Assembly (NCBI RefSeq): GCF_900116255.1
Contig: NZ_FPAI01000006.1
Location: 81,507-145,506 of the forward strand
Source of the DNA: Halolactibacillus miurensis
GTDB lineage: Bacteria; Bacillota; Bacilli; Bacillales; Amphibacillaceae
DNA length: 64,000 nt
Direction of reading: 5' to 3'
The notes under the pieces are model-generated. The model was not told where the DNA came from. It did no database searches and saw nothing but the letters and a program-made list of their open reading frames with translations. The translations under genes were made by a program, and so were the position numbers. Position 1 is the stretch's first letter, and each line of letters opens with the position of its first letter. Of this stretch, positions 35,452 to 45,716 are shown in pieces.

Positions 35452-35479
35452 TGCTAAAAAGAATTTTATATTTTTAGCA
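35452..35479. promoter_or_regulatory. Inverted repeat upstream of the ring-opening amidohydrolase
   Basis: The perfect 9-bp arms TGCTAAAAA and TTTTTAGCA are separated by 10 bases, about 130 bases upstream of the start codon. The spacing of arm centres (19 bases) is near two helical turns and fits an operator for a dimeric regulator. No regulator gene is adjacent. It could also be a weak hairpin. Confidence 0.4.
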
Positions 35480-36038
35480 AGTTTAGCTGTTTTTATTTTG
35501 ATGATACAAGCCATCTAGCCTAATCAAAAACAAGGTTTTTTACTATTTTTATTTTTTATGAGGAAAAATGACGGAATCTTTCTACTGAGGAAAGTCGAAT
35601 AGAATGCGCGCCTCTCTTTGAAGCGTTTTTTACATGAGTAGACAAGGTCAATGGCTGTCATCATCTTTACTTGATCGGGCTATTTCGTGCAAAAAAATAA
35701 AAAAGCTCAGCTAACGAATACTCTATTAGATGGCGACTGACACTTATTTAATGATTTAGCAGATCGCAGCATATATCCTCTCGTTATGAACCTAGTATTT
35801 TTCAACGAGCACTGCCGGTGCTTAGTTGAGCGTCATCAGTTTATCAAACCTTCATTCTATAAATTATCCTTGCTGTCTTAACATGTAAATAGCCTTTGCT
35901 ACAATGTTAAATGCAGCAAAGGCTATTATGGTATCAACCTATCCGGTTGATTAACGTATATAAAGTGTTTGACTTGATTAGTAGTGTCATCTCGTTAGAA
36001 CGCACTGAATGAACGTGCTCAAGTACAGATGACATTTA
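35480..36038. other. Gene-free stretch between the amidohydrolase and trxB
   Basis: About 560 bases without a supported gene. They include a 13-bp stem AATAGCCTTTGCT/AGCAAAGGCTATT at 35888-35927 without a T-tail, and a TGTCATCT/AGATGACA pair at 35985-36034 near the end of trxB. Base composition between 35580 and 35880 is more balanced than usual for intergenic DNA here and includes several stop-interrupted frames, as expected of decayed coding or mobile DNA. Confidence 0.5.
35888..35927. other. Strong hairpin downstream of trxB without a T-tail
   Basis: The perfect 13-bp arms AATAGCCTTTGCT and AGCAAAGGCTATT enclose 14 bases. Neither strand has a T-run after the stem, so a standard intrinsic terminator is unlikely. 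It may stabilise the trxB 3' end or be a mobile-element remnant. Confidence 0.45.
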
Positions 36039-37046
<1,008 letters not shown>

Positions 37047-37068
37047 TTATATACCCATTATGGTATAT

Positions 37069-38112
37069 TTATTTTCTTTCGTCCACTGATCTGCTCATCC
37101 GTTCTTCTAACCAGGGCGCCGACTTACTTCGCAGCTGTTTGTGACGTTGTTTTGCTTCTTCAAATAAAGCTTCAGCCTCAACAACGTTACCACTTCGATA
37201 AAGCGCTAATGCATAGTAGGTATAGTAGTCGACATGGTGTTTAACCGTCCGTTGTTGCAAGCGACTAAAGCGATGGATTGCTTCATCATTATACCCCGCT
37301 AAGGTATAACCAATGGCTACTTTAAGTGCTTGTTCCTGTTGCATCGGATACACCCCTTCAAAACAAGCAACCATGTCTTTTACTTTATCTAATTGACCTA
37401 GATCGTGATAGAAAAACATTAAATTAAAACGAGATTGAAGTTGGTTTGGTTCAGCGATAAGAGCGGCCTCTTCTTCAGTTAAAACCGTTTCCTTTTCACC
37501 ATTAAAAAAACGGGCGAAACGTGATTGAAAATGAAACAAATCATATTCTGGGAATAACTCAAGAGCTTCTTCTAAGATAGCTGTCGCTTTTAGATAATCT
37601 TTCTGTTGTAAATAATAAAAGGCGGTTTCTTGATACATCAACAAATCGTCTTCATCTTCGTCTTCAAAGAAATCCATTTCTTCTTCTAACGTTAAATCTA
37701 AGATGGTAATCAATTGCTCAGCTTCTGAATAAAATTCCCCATCAGGATCTTTTTCCATATAAAGCGTGGCATATTTTTGTGCCTCATTTAATAGACCTAA
37801 ATGGGCATAGTTATTCGCAATTAAATAATAGCTATCGACATAGTCATCACCATGTGTCTTAATGACATCACTCAGAATTTGATTTGCCGCATGATACGCA
37901 CCGATTTCGGTATAGATGATTGACATTTGTGACGGATAAAGCGCTTCTAATGGGTCAATATCTTTGGCTTTTTTTAAATATTTTAAGGCTAAATCAAACT
38001 TCCTTTTATAAAAAGCTTCAACGCCTTTTGTAAAGAAAAAATCTCCATCATGAATGAATGGAATAATATTTTTAGGTAAGGTTGGGTTTGACATCTCATT
38101 TTCCACAGTCAT
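37069..38112 (-). CDS. yvcD: TPR-repeat protein (YvcD-like)
   Basis: The 347-residue protein is made of tetratricopeptide-type helix pairs, for example FTKGVEAFYKRKFDLALKYL, NNYAHLGLLNEAQKYATLYM and YYLQQKDYLKATAILEEALE. There is an acidic stretch (EEEMDFFEDEDEDDLL) mid-protein. TPR proteins act as scaffolds; no partner can be named. It lies directly upstream of trxB in the same direction, matching yvcD in B. subtilis. AAGGGG precedes the ATG. Confidence 0.8.
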   Translation of the reverse strand: MTVENEMSNPTLPKNIIPFIHDGDFFFTKGVEAFYKRKFDLALKYLKKAKDIDPLEALYPSQMSIIYTEIGAYHAANQILSDVIKTHGDDYVDSYYLIANNYAHLGLLNEAQKYATLYMEKDPDGEFYSEAEQLITILDLTLEEEMDFFEDEDEDDLLMYQETAFYYLQQKDYLKATAILEEALELFPEYDLFHFQSRFARFFNGEKETVLTEEEAALIAEPNQLQSRFNLMFFYHDLGQLDKVKDMVACFEGVYPMQQEQALKVAIGYTLAGYNDEAIHRFSRLQQRTVKHHVDYYTYYALALYRSGNVVEAEALFEEAKQRHKQLRSKSAPWLEERMSRSVDERK

Positions 38113-38190
38113 TTAATACCCCTTCTAAACAGATTGTGTTCTTTCACCGTAAGTATAGCATAGACACAGCGATTCTCACACTATTTATCA

Positions 38191-39738
38191 TCAATCAAAT
38201 TGGTGACGTTCCACCATAAATTGCTTAACTTCCCGCTCATAGTAAGACCGTTCCTCTTTTGTCCAGGCCAGACGATATTCAAGAAATCGGAGGATTTGAA
38301 AAGTAATGGCGCCGTGTATCGTATAATCAAACACACCTAAACGTAAACGCCGCTGAAGAAAGTCCGATGCTTTATATACCCCTTCACATTCGACAGTATA
38401 GAGAAGCTCCATAAACAATCGACTAGGAATAGGATAATGAATCATTAAGCGATCGACGTCGCGACTTAACTGTTCTAATTGGCTTTGTTCCACTTGATAT
38501 TTATTCATCAGTTGAATCATACTAATATCTTCATTTAAACTATACACCGTCTCTTTTGCCACATCTGTTGATACAACGCGTGTTCTCGTATCGGATCGTT
38601 CGTACAAAATAGCCGACTCTGCTTTAAATTGTTTAGTCACCTCATCGCCAACTTTTTCAGCATACTGTCGATAATTTGAGACTGGACTGCCAATCGCGGT
38701 GATTACGTCCTGACTTGACTTATAAAAATTAAACGGTGTTTTTTCGGCATTAGTATCGACTTCTTTCGTTGTTCTAAACGTGAAGATATGATTTGTATCC
38801 AACGTAACCTCAGGAAACACACGCTCGATTTCTTGTTTCACTTCCAAAAAAACAGCTTTAGTTGAGAGCATCTCACCGTTCGGACGAACCGTACTCACAA
38901 GCACACCCTGCTCCCTTGGAATCAGTGAAACAGTATAAGGATACAAGCCTTGTTTAATGATGACTGGAAAATCAAGTGTGAACACCGATGAAGGTACCAG
39001 CCATTGGTATTTTCGTCTAGGTGTTAACGCAAAGGAAGGACTGGCTTTATTTTGAAGGCGTTCGTGCAAATCTAAGCTAGCTAAACCAGTCGCGTTGACA
39101 ACTTTTTTAGCATAAATGACATGCGTTTCTCCTGTGATTTGATCTTCTACAAACACACCACGTAAGGCGTTGTCTGATAGATACATATCCGTCACCATCT
39201 GATAATTGATTGCGTCTGCATTTAAGGCCACACTGGCTTTAATTAAATCAATCGTTAACCGTGCTGTATCGACAAATGGGAGGGTTGTATGTGTGATTGT
39301 CCCGACAGTTTCAAATTGCTTTTTTTGCGCCATTGATAACTGAACCGACGCAACCGGTTTATCTAACGCACGTTTATTTAATAGTGGCCATAACCGCTTT
39401 TTAAGTTCTGATGTCACTGGTACGTCCTTAGCCACCAGTTCAATGGCCGGTATGAATTGAAACGCCTTTCCAATGTTTTGATTCAACTGGTGTAATTCTT
39501 GTTTTTTTTGTTTAGACAACGTTTGAAACGTATTTTTATCATAAACGAGTAAATCAAAACTTTCTGATGCTCCTGAGGCGTAATCATTTTTCTCTATTAA
39601 TAACGTCTTTAATCCACGCATCTGTAAATCAAATAAGATGCTGGCACCTGTTAAACCACCACCTATGACAATCACATCATACGTTGTTTCAAGAAGCTGT
39701 CGCATGGTCTCTTCTCGATTTGTATTCGTTAACTTCAC
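38191..39738 (-). CDS. Divergent GlpD-like FAD-dependent oxidoreductase
   Basis: The product is about 515 residues. The N-terminal FAD-binding motif IGGGLTGASILFDLQMRG is intact. The C-terminal domain (LLYTVECEGVYKASDFLQRR) resembles glycerol-3-phosphate dehydrogenase GlpD. The GlpD segment after the first motif, normally a T-S-S-R-S stretch leading to HGGLRY, reads GASESFDLLVYDKNTFQ here, so the substrate-site region is changed. It may be a paralogue with another substrate or with lost activity. The GTG at 39738 follows AAGGG by 5 to 6 bases; the upstream ATG at 39762 lies inside yvoF and has no ribosome site. The gene closes the hprK-lgt-yvoD-ppaX-yvoF run. Confidence 0.75.
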   Translation of the reverse strand: MKLTNTNREETMRQLLETTYDVIVIGGGLTGASILFDLQMRGLKTLLIEKNDYASGASESFDLLVYDKNTFQTLSKQKKQELHQLNQNIGKAFQFIPAIELVAKDVPVTSELKKRLWPLLNKRALDKPVASVQLSMAQKKQFETVGTITHTTLPFVDTARLTIDLIKASVALNADAINYQMVTDMYLSDNALRGVFVEDQITGETHVIYAKKVVNATGLASLDLHERLQNKASPSFALTPRRKYQWLVPSSVFTLDFPVIIKQGLYPYTVSLIPREQGVLVSTVRPNGEMLSTKAVFLEVKQEIERVFPEVTLDTNHIFTFRTTKEVDTNAEKTPFNFYKSSQDVITAIGSPVSNYRQYAEKVGDEVTKQFKAESAILYERSDTRTRVVSTDVAKETVYSLNEDISMIQLMNKYQVEQSQLEQLSRDVDRLMIHYPIPSRLFMELLYTVECEGVYKASDFLQRRLRLGVFDYTIHGAITFQILRFLEYRLAWTKEERSYYEREVKQFMVERHQFD

Positions 39739-39751
39739 CGCAATCCCTTCT

Positions 39752-40246
39752 TTACTCTCCATCTATTTTTGTTTCAGTAATCATAACTGGATTACCTTTC
39801 GCAAAGGCATAAGCTGGTATATCTTTAGAAACAACGGTTCCTGCGGCAACAATGGCACCGTCGCCAATGGTCACACCAGGTAAGATTGTACAGTTCGCAC
39901 CGATCATCACCTCGTCACCAATGGTGACATGACCTAATCGGTACTCTTTAATTAAATATTCATGTGTAAGAACCGTTGTATTGTATCCAATAATACTATT
40001 ATTTCCTACTGTAATACGCTCAGGAAACATAAGATCGACCATCACCATTAAGGCAAAAGACGTTTGTTTCCCTACACGCATACCTAGGAACGTCCGGTAA
40101 AACCAATTTTTCACTGGCAAAATCGGCGTGTATCTTGCAAGTTGAATGACCACAAAGTTCTTCATCACTTTAAAAAATGGGACCGTTTGATAGAGTTGCC
40201 ATAAACTATTGGGTCCTTCTACTTTGAACCGTTCTGTTTGTCGCAT
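39752..40246 (-). CDS. yvoF: YvoF, hexapeptide-repeat acyltransferase
   Basis: The 164-residue left-handed beta-helix protein has hexapeptide repeats: ITVGNNSIIGYNTTVL, VTIGDEVMIGANCTIL, and VTIGDGAIVAAGTVVSKDI. The loop histidine in LTHEY may be catalytic, as in maltose/galactoside O-acetyltransferases. The acceptor is unknown. GAGGTGG precedes the ATG, which lies inside the end of ppaX (28-base overlap). The same order is known in B. subtilis. Confidence 0.87.
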   Translation of the reverse strand: MRQTERFKVEGPNSLWQLYQTVPFFKVMKNFVVIQLARYTPILPVKNWFYRTFLGMRVGKQTSFALMVMVDLMFPERITVGNNSIIGYNTTVLTHEYLIKEYRLGHVTIGDEVMIGANCTILPGVTIGDGAIVAAGTVVSKDIPAYAFAKGNPVMITETKIDGE

Positions 40247-40884
40247 AGTTCCACCTCAAGAATGGTTAACAGATCTTTCAACTCTTCTAACATATAGTCA
40301 GGCTTAAAACGTTCTAAAAAGCCTTTTCCTTTTATTGTCCATGCCACACCTGCTGTTTTGGTCCCGGCATTTTGTCCTGCCTCAATATCATGTGAATTAT
40401 CACCAACCATTAGTGCATGCATCGGTGTTTCACCAAGTGCGTCTAGCGCTTTTAATACAGGCTCTGGGTGCGGTTTAGCATGTTCAACTTCATTTAAACC
40501 GATAACGACATCAAAATAAGGCGCAAGACCTGTCATTTCTAAACCGAGCCTAGCTGTATCTGTCATTTTCGTTGTCACAATCGCTAATTTATAGCCTAAC
40601 TCATGTAGACGTTTGATTGTATCTACTACCGTAGGATACGCTTTAACATAAGTTTCGTGTTCAGCAATGTTATGTTCACGATACGTGTCCATCATGGCCT
40701 CTGCTTGTGTCGCGTCTACACTTGTCAAGCTTTCAATTAATGGCGGCCCGATAAACGGTAAGATTTCTTCTTTCGTATAGTCTTTCCCTGTATGTTTTTT
40801 TAATGTGTGTGTAAATGACGCGATAATTAATTCATTTGTATCAATTAATGTTCCGTCTAAGTCAAATAATAATGTGTTAATCAT
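40219..40884 (-). CDS. ppaX: PpaX, pyrophosphatase of the HAD family
   Basis: The 221-residue HAD-fold hydrolase has LFDLDGTLIDTNE at the start (nucleophile and acid/base Asp), the VTTKMTD motif II, and MVGDNSHDIEAGQNAG motif IV. In Bacillus, PpaX removes the pyrophosphate that HprK/phosphorylase releases from serine-phosphorylated HPr. HprK is encoded three genes upstream in the same cluster. Confidence 0.9.
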   Translation of the reverse strand: MINTLLFDLDGTLIDTNELIIASFTHTLKKHTGKDYTKEEILPFIGPPLIESLTSVDATQAEAMMDTYREHNIAEHETYVKAYPTVVDTIKRLHELGYKLAIVTTKMTDTARLGLEMTGLAPYFDVVIGLNEVEHAKPHPEPVLKALDALGETPMHALMVGDNSHDIEAGQNAGTKTAGVAWTIKGKGFLERFKPDYMLEELKDLLTILEVELCDKQNGSK

Positions 40885-40895
40885 AATACCCTCCG

Positions 40896-41825
40896 CTAAA
40901 TGTTTTGTTTATTTGTTTCAAATCGTGTCCAGATAATACTTACAATACGAGTTAGAGTGACCGCTGTCAATAAGCGAATGAAAAAGAGTGGGAGTATGGG
41001 AATGCCAAGCGGAATAAATATCAAGGTATCCTCCACCACCGCATGACAACTGACAAGAAATATAAAACTCAAATACATGTCTTTTTTCTCTACGTGATCA
41101 TCTTTAATCGCCTCGACCATGACACCTGCCCCAAAAGCGAGACCAATCGTGAGTCCAGCAACTAACGTCATCGCCGCGTTACTTTTAATCCCGAGTAACC
41201 GTGTAAACGGAGAAAGCCATTCTGTCAAAACATCGAGCCAACCTAAATCACGGAACAGCTGCATCGCGATCATAAGTGGTACAACAATCATCGCTAATCC
41301 CCATACACTATCAAAGGCGGTCGTGAATGCATGGATCATAACATTAACGACACCTGACACTGTTTCTTCCTGTACCTCTTCAAACGAATACTGTGCGAGT
41401 GTTTGTTCAAAAGGCACAAAATGGTGAATCGTGAGAGCTGAGATGAGCGCTAAACTTAACCGGATAAGAATCACAATGTACCAACGCACGCCAACCTTAA
41501 CCGCAACGGTCGATTCGACAAACAAGTTGTGTGCAAAACTCAACATCACAGCTAAAATGAACACTTGTTTGACAGTAAATTCAAAAGAAATAATGGCCGC
41601 AATGCCGGCATATAAATTTAGTGAAAATCCTAACACAAGTGGCACGCTTGCTTCACCGGGTAGGCCGATTCCACTCATCAGTGGCTCAATCACGTCAATA
41701 AAGAAGGGCAAGACCGGTGTATATTGTAGTAAAGTAATGATCAATGTAATAGGAAAAATCACCTTACTTAATGTCCACGTCACACGCAGCCCTTTATTTA
41801 AACCTCTTGTTAAAATTGTCTTCAT
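40896..41825 (-). CDS. yvoD: YvoD, nucleoside-recognition-domain membrane protein
   Basis: The product is about 309 residues with eight or so membrane helices. It has two copies of the gate-like (Spore_III/nucleoside recognition) pattern, for example MSGIGLPGEASVPLVLGF and AAMTLVAGLTIGLAFGAG. The function is unknown. The ATG at 41825 (MKTILTRGLNKG) is chosen with GGGGG 5 bases upstream. It is conserved between lgt and ppaX in Bacilli. Confidence 0.82.
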   Translation of the reverse strand: MKTILTRGLNKGLRVTWTLSKVIFPITLIITLLQYTPVLPFFIDVIEPLMSGIGLPGEASVPLVLGFSLNLYAGIAAIISFEFTVKQVFILAVMLSFAHNLFVESTVAVKVGVRWYIVILIRLSLALISALTIHHFVPFEQTLAQYSFEEVQEETVSGVVNVMIHAFTTAFDSVWGLAMIVVPLMIAMQLFRDLGWLDVLTEWLSPFTRLLGIKSNAAMTLVAGLTIGLAFGAGVMVEAIKDDHVEKKDMYLSFIFLVSCHAVVEDTLIFIPLGIPILPLFFIRLLTAVTLTRIVSIIWTRFETNKQNI

Positions 41826-41876
41826 CGTTTCCCCCAAAGCTCTTATAATCTTTTTTTACCATTTTACCTTAAAAGA

Positions 41877-41900
41877 AACCTGTTGAAAAATCAACAGGTT
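41877..41900 (-). terminator. Intrinsic terminator between lgt and yvoD
   Basis: AACCTGTTGA pairs with TCAACAGGTT around TTTT, with TTCTTTT following on the minus strand. It lies 6 bases past the lgt stop, inside what is usually one operon. It may end most hprK-lgt transcripts. Confidence 0.75.
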
Positions 41901-41906
41901 AAAAGG

Positions 41907-42737
41907 TTATTTGCGCTTCTTGCCATTGTATTGAACGGTGACCCAATGCTTCTTCCGATTAAGGTACATCAGTACGAGACTGACAATAATTAACACAATC
42001 GAAATAAGTTGCGCTGTTCTTAAGTTACCAACAACATATAAACTATCCGTCCGCATGCCTTCAATAAAGAAGCGGCCGACTGAGTAACCCATCACATACG
42101 TTAAGAAAATATCCCCGCGTAACGGATTGACGCGACGCAGATATATAAGCAGCGCGAAAATGATTAAGTTCCAAACAGACTCATATAAAAATGTCGGGTG
42201 GTACAGCACACCATCAATCGTCATTTGATTTTCAATAAACGACGGTAAGTATTGTAAAAATGTATCGTAAGCCCAATCAGACACTGGGCCACCATGTGCT
42301 TCTTGATTCATGAAGTTTCCCCAACGGCCAATGGCTTGACCGATAATAATACTCGGAGCGGCAATATCCGCAAGTTTATAGAACGGGATACCACGCTTTT
42401 TACAGAAGTAATAAGCAAAAATCACTGAACCAATGAGGGCTCCGTGAATGGCGATCCCGCCTTCCCAAACCGCAAACGGTGCCCACCATTCACGGTCTGA
42501 GTAGCGATCCCATTCAAAAATAACATAATACAACCGGGCAGATACAATCGCGATTGGCAACGCCCAAACAATTAAGTCGGTGAATGTTTCATCTTTCAAA
42601 CCAAGTCGAACACTTTCTTTCGTCGCAAGGACGAGTCCGAGGACAACCCCGGTGACAATAATAATCGCATACCAATAAATCGTAATCGGCCCAATATCTA
42701 AAAAGATAGGGCTTAACGCTTGATTTAAACTAAACAC
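41907..42737 (-). CDS. lgt: Prolipoprotein diacylglyceryl transferase Lgt
   Basis: The 276-residue membrane enzyme has about seven helices. It adds diacylglycerol to the lipobox cysteine of preprolipoproteins such as OpuAC and PrsA in this window. Hallmarks: [24 protein letters not shown], and the signature [13 protein letters not shown]. It lies 32 bases after hprK, as usual. Confidence 0.95.
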   Translation of the reverse strand: MFSLNQALSPIFLDIGPITIYWYAIIIVTGVVLGLVLATKESVRLGLKDETFTDLIVWALPIAIVSARLYYVIFEWDRYSDREWWAPFAVWEGGIAIHGALIGSVIFAYYFCKKRGIPFYKLADIAAPSIIIGQAIGRWGNFMNQEAHGGPVSDWAYDTFLQYLPSFIENQMTIDGVLYHPTFLYESVWNLIIFALLIYLRRVNPLRGDIFLTYVMGYSVGRFFIEGMRTDSLYVVGNLRTAQLISIVLIIVSLVLMYLNRKKHWVTVQYNGKKRK

Positions 42738-42769
42738 ATGTGTTCCTCCTAACAGCTAATGACACCTAA

Positions 42770-43720
42770 TTAAAACTCTTTATTTTGTTCTAAGTTATGT
42801 TTTTCCGATTCAATTGTTTCAGCCAGTCGTGCTGTGAATTCTTCCGCGGCGTTTAAACCTAATCGTTTCAAGCGGAAATTCATCGCCGCTACTTCTATAA
42901 TAACGGCGACGTTACGACCAGGACGCACAGGAATCGTCGCTTTTGGAATTTCTACATCAATAATTTTGAGTGTTTCTTCTTCCATTCCAATCCGGTCATA
43001 TTGTTTCTTCTCATCCCAATTTTCTAAATTAATCACATAATCAATTTCTTTATGTGAACGCACCGCACTTGCACCGAAGAGCGTCATCACGTTAATAATA
43101 CCTAACCCTCTAATTTCCAGGAGATGTTCAATGAGTTTAGGACTTGTCCCGATTAAACGATCATAGTCTTCTTGTCTAATTTCAACAGAGTCATCTGCGA
43201 CTAAGCGGTGACCGCGCTTCACAAGTTCTAGTGCCGTTTCACTCTTACCGACACCACTCTGCCCCATAATCATAACACCAACCCCGTGAATATCAACAAG
43301 GACACCATGAATGGCCGTAAACGGCGCAAAGCGGGCTTCTAAAAAGTTTGTTAACCGACTGACGACACGCGTCGTTTTATACGGTGAGCGTAACAATGGG
43401 ACACCTTTTTCATTACACGCTTCGATAATTTCTTTCGGTATATCCATTCCTCTTGTAATCACAATACAAGGGGTGACTTTCGAACAGAGCTTTAATGACC
43501 GGTCTTTTCTTTCTTCAGATGTTAATTCATTAAAATAAGATAACTCCGTTTTCCCTAGAATCTGTAATCGCGCTTTCGGATAATATCTAAAATAACCAGT
43601 AAGTTCAATACCTGGTCGTGAAATATCACTCATTATAAATTCACGATCAAGTCCGTCTTTTCCAGCGACTAGTTCGAGTTTAAACTCGTCTAATAAATCT
43701 TTTGTTTGTACTTTAGCCAT
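42770..43720 (-). CDS. hprK: HPr kinase/phosphorylase HprK
   Basis: The 316-residue regulator phosphorylates Ser46 of HPr and Crh with ATP or pyrophosphate and reverses it with phosphate. P-loop GQSGVGKSE at 153-161, followed by [10 protein letters not shown] and the [16 protein letters not shown] signature. The N-terminal domain is complete. Its partner protein Crh is encoded at 27.5 kb and PpaX, which removes pyrophosphate, lies downstream in the same run. Confidence 0.95.
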   Translation of the reverse strand: MAKVQTKDLLDEFKLELVAGKDGLDREFIMSDISRPGIELTGYFRYYPKARLQILGKTELSYFNELTSEERKDRSLKLCSKVTPCIVITRGMDIPKEIIEACNEKGVPLLRSPYKTTRVVSRLTNFLEARFAPFTAIHGVLVDIHGVGVMIMGQSGVGKSETALELVKRGHRLVADDSVEIRQEDYDRLIGTSPKLIEHLLEIRGLGIINVMTLFGASAVRSHKEIDYVINLENWDEKKQYDRIGMEEETLKIIDVEIPKATIPVRPGRNVAVIIEVAAMNFRLKRLGLNAAEEFTARLAETIESEKHNLEQNKEF

Positions 43721-43823
43721 GGTGAATCCACCTTCTCTCTAAATGTTCACTTTCGAATACTTCTCATACGTATGCTCTATGCGTTGCCATTCTTTATTGT
43801 AGCACGAAATAGCCCGGCAAGCA

Positions 43824-45563
43824 TTAACTATGCGCTGACTTCATCGATACTTCCACCATACCTCTCACACTGTTAGTCAGATATACTTTTTCCGACTCTT
43901 TTAAATCTCTTAAAGTTAAGACTTTTTCAGTCACTTCCCCTTTATCAAGGAGCGTTTCACGATAAATCCCGGGTAGACACCCTGAGGACACCGGTGGGGT
44001 GTATAAGACACCATTTATTTGAAGAATCACGTTCCCAATCGTAAACTCGGTTAACTCGTTGTCTTCGTTATATAATAACGTTGAAAAGTTGGTCGGCCCG
44101 CTTACTTCACACGCTTGATAATGCTTACGGTTTGTTGTTTTATAACGACTGAATAGATGATTTTTAGCGATGGGTTGTTTCGCTAAATAACAGATGACCG
44201 GTGTTGTCAATTCTTTTATTTTAAGCACATCAACGGATAAATGACCGGTCTTATCAACGAGCCATCTTACCTTATATTGTCCCGTTGGATAGTTGATTTG
44301 AAGTTGATGTTTCGCCTGTTTGATTTGTTGTAAATCAAGCGGATAACCGAACACCTCTGACGCTCGTGTTAAGCGATTCATATGTTGACTAAACCGCTGC
44401 AGGACACCGTCCTTTAAACAAAAGGACTCTAAGAGGGAAAAATCGTGCGTGTCAATATCCAATACTTTCGCCTTCGTGTGAACTTCATCGTATTCAGCGG
44501 TGTCAATAGAATCCCACGTAATCCCACCCCCAACGCCATACGTTGCTTCATGAGTGAGCTCATTAATCGTAACGGTTCGAATCGGTACATTAAAAATCGC
44601 TTCTTTATTAGGTGTAAGATAACCAATGGTGCCGCAATAAACACCGCGAGGAGATTCTTCAAGTGCATTAATATAAGACATCGTCTTAATTTTAGGGGCC
44701 CCCGTAATCGATCCACAAGGAAACAAGGCACGAAACCAGTCAATCAGCCCACTCGTTTCATCTAATGTTGCTTCAATGGTTGACGTCATTTGATGCACGG
44801 TCGGATACGTTTCAACCGATAATAACTGAGAGACATTCACAGAACCTTTCGTGGCAAGTCTACCTAAGTCATTCCTTAATAGGTCAACAATCATCATATT
44901 TTCTGCGCGTTCTTTCTCAGATGACGTTAAATGTTGTTTGTTTTGCCTATCTTCTTCTAGTGTATCGCCCCGTTTACTCGTACCTTTCATCGGCTTTGTT
45001 GTAATACGCGACTCATTGACATGAAAAAACAATTCAGGTGAGAGCGAGAGAATATGCTGATGGTTGTGTTTTAGATAGGCACTATAATTCGCCTGTTGCT
45101 TATCCTTTAATGTTAAATAATAGCCATAAGGATCACCAAAAAATCGGCTAAATAATCGAACGGTATAATTAACTTGATATGTATCGCCTTGTCTAATCGC
45201 TTCTTTTATTTGATGTATTTTTTCTTGATAGTTTATTTCGTCCTCATCGATGTGCCATGGATGAACATAGTAAGGTAACGCTTTGTCTTGTCTTTTAACA
45301 GACGGGGCGTCAAAACTTGCAAATAATAGTAGTGGTTGATCGTTTTTTTTTACATCAAAATGATCATCAAAGGCAGGTGCTGCTTCATAGGCAAGATACC
45401 CTGCCACATACAAGCCGTTGTGGTGTGCTTGTTCTACTTCTTTTAATAACGGTATGACCTCGTCAATGGCGGACGTTTGCCACATCTGTTTGGGGTTAGC
45501 AAAAACAAGCGGTTGTTCATGATGATCTGGTTGATTAAAATCAAATTGAAAATAAAGAGACAT
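43824..45563 (-). CDS. pabB: Fused aminodeoxychorismate synthase component I / aminodeoxychorismate lyase
   Basis: The 579-residue protein combines two steps of 4-aminobenzoate (folate) synthesis. Residues 1-360 are PabB-like: RQGDTYQVNYTVRLFSRFFG, KPMKGTSKRGD, ENMMIVDLLRNDLGR, FPCGSITGAPKIKTM. Residues 365-579 are a class IV aminotransferase domain with RYKTTNRKHYQ (PLP lysine region), LLYNEDNELTEFTIGNV and SSGCLPGIYRETLL, which fit PabC. No glutamine amidotransferase (PabA) gene is next to it. It stands alone between hprK and yvlD. Confidence 0.88.
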   Translation of the reverse strand: MSLYFQFDFNQPDHHEQPLVFANPKQMWQTSAIDEVIPLLKEVEQAHHNGLYVAGYLAYEAAPAFDDHFDVKKNDQPLLLFASFDAPSVKRQDKALPYYVHPWHIDEDEINYQEKIHQIKEAIRQGDTYQVNYTVRLFSRFFGDPYGYYLTLKDKQQANYSAYLKHNHQHILSLSPELFFHVNESRITTKPMKGTSKRGDTLEEDRQNKQHLTSSEKERAENMMIVDLLRNDLGRLATKGSVNVSQLLSVETYPTVHQMTSTIEATLDETSGLIDWFRALFPCGSITGAPKIKTMSYINALEESPRGVYCGTIGYLTPNKEAIFNVPIRTVTINELTHEATYGVGGGITWDSIDTAEYDEVHTKAKVLDIDTHDFSLLESFCLKDGVLQRFSQHMNRLTRASEVFGYPLDLQQIKQAKHQLQINYPTGQYKVRWLVDKTGHLSVDVLKIKELTTPVICYLAKQPIAKNHLFSRYKTTNRKHYQACEVSGPTNFSTLLYNEDNELTEFTIGNVILQINGVLYTPPVSSGCLPGIYRETLLDKGEVTEKVLTLRDLKESEKVYLTNSVRGMVEVSMKSAHS

Positions 45564-45674
45564 ACGGTTCCCTGCTTCCTATCTAAATCTAAACTTATCT
45601 AACATACGTCTTATCATATCAAAACTTTATCCGACATGCGATTAAAGATACTTAAAAACAACTAAGAGAAAAAT

Positions 45675-45701
45675 AAGCCAGACACCAAAGGCATCTGACT
45701 T
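45675..45701 (-). terminator. Terminator after yvlD
   Basis: AAGTCAGATGCC pairs with GGTGTCTGGCTT (some G-T pairs), followed by TATTTTTC on the minus strand. Confidence 0.75.
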
Positions 45702-45716
45702 AAAAGTTTACAAGTA

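Noticed and set aside
35340..35460. Possible riboswitch in the leader of the ring-opening amidohydrolase
   Set aside because: No conserved core of purine, guanidine, preQ1 or other riboswitches known to me could be traced. Only an inverted repeat is visible.
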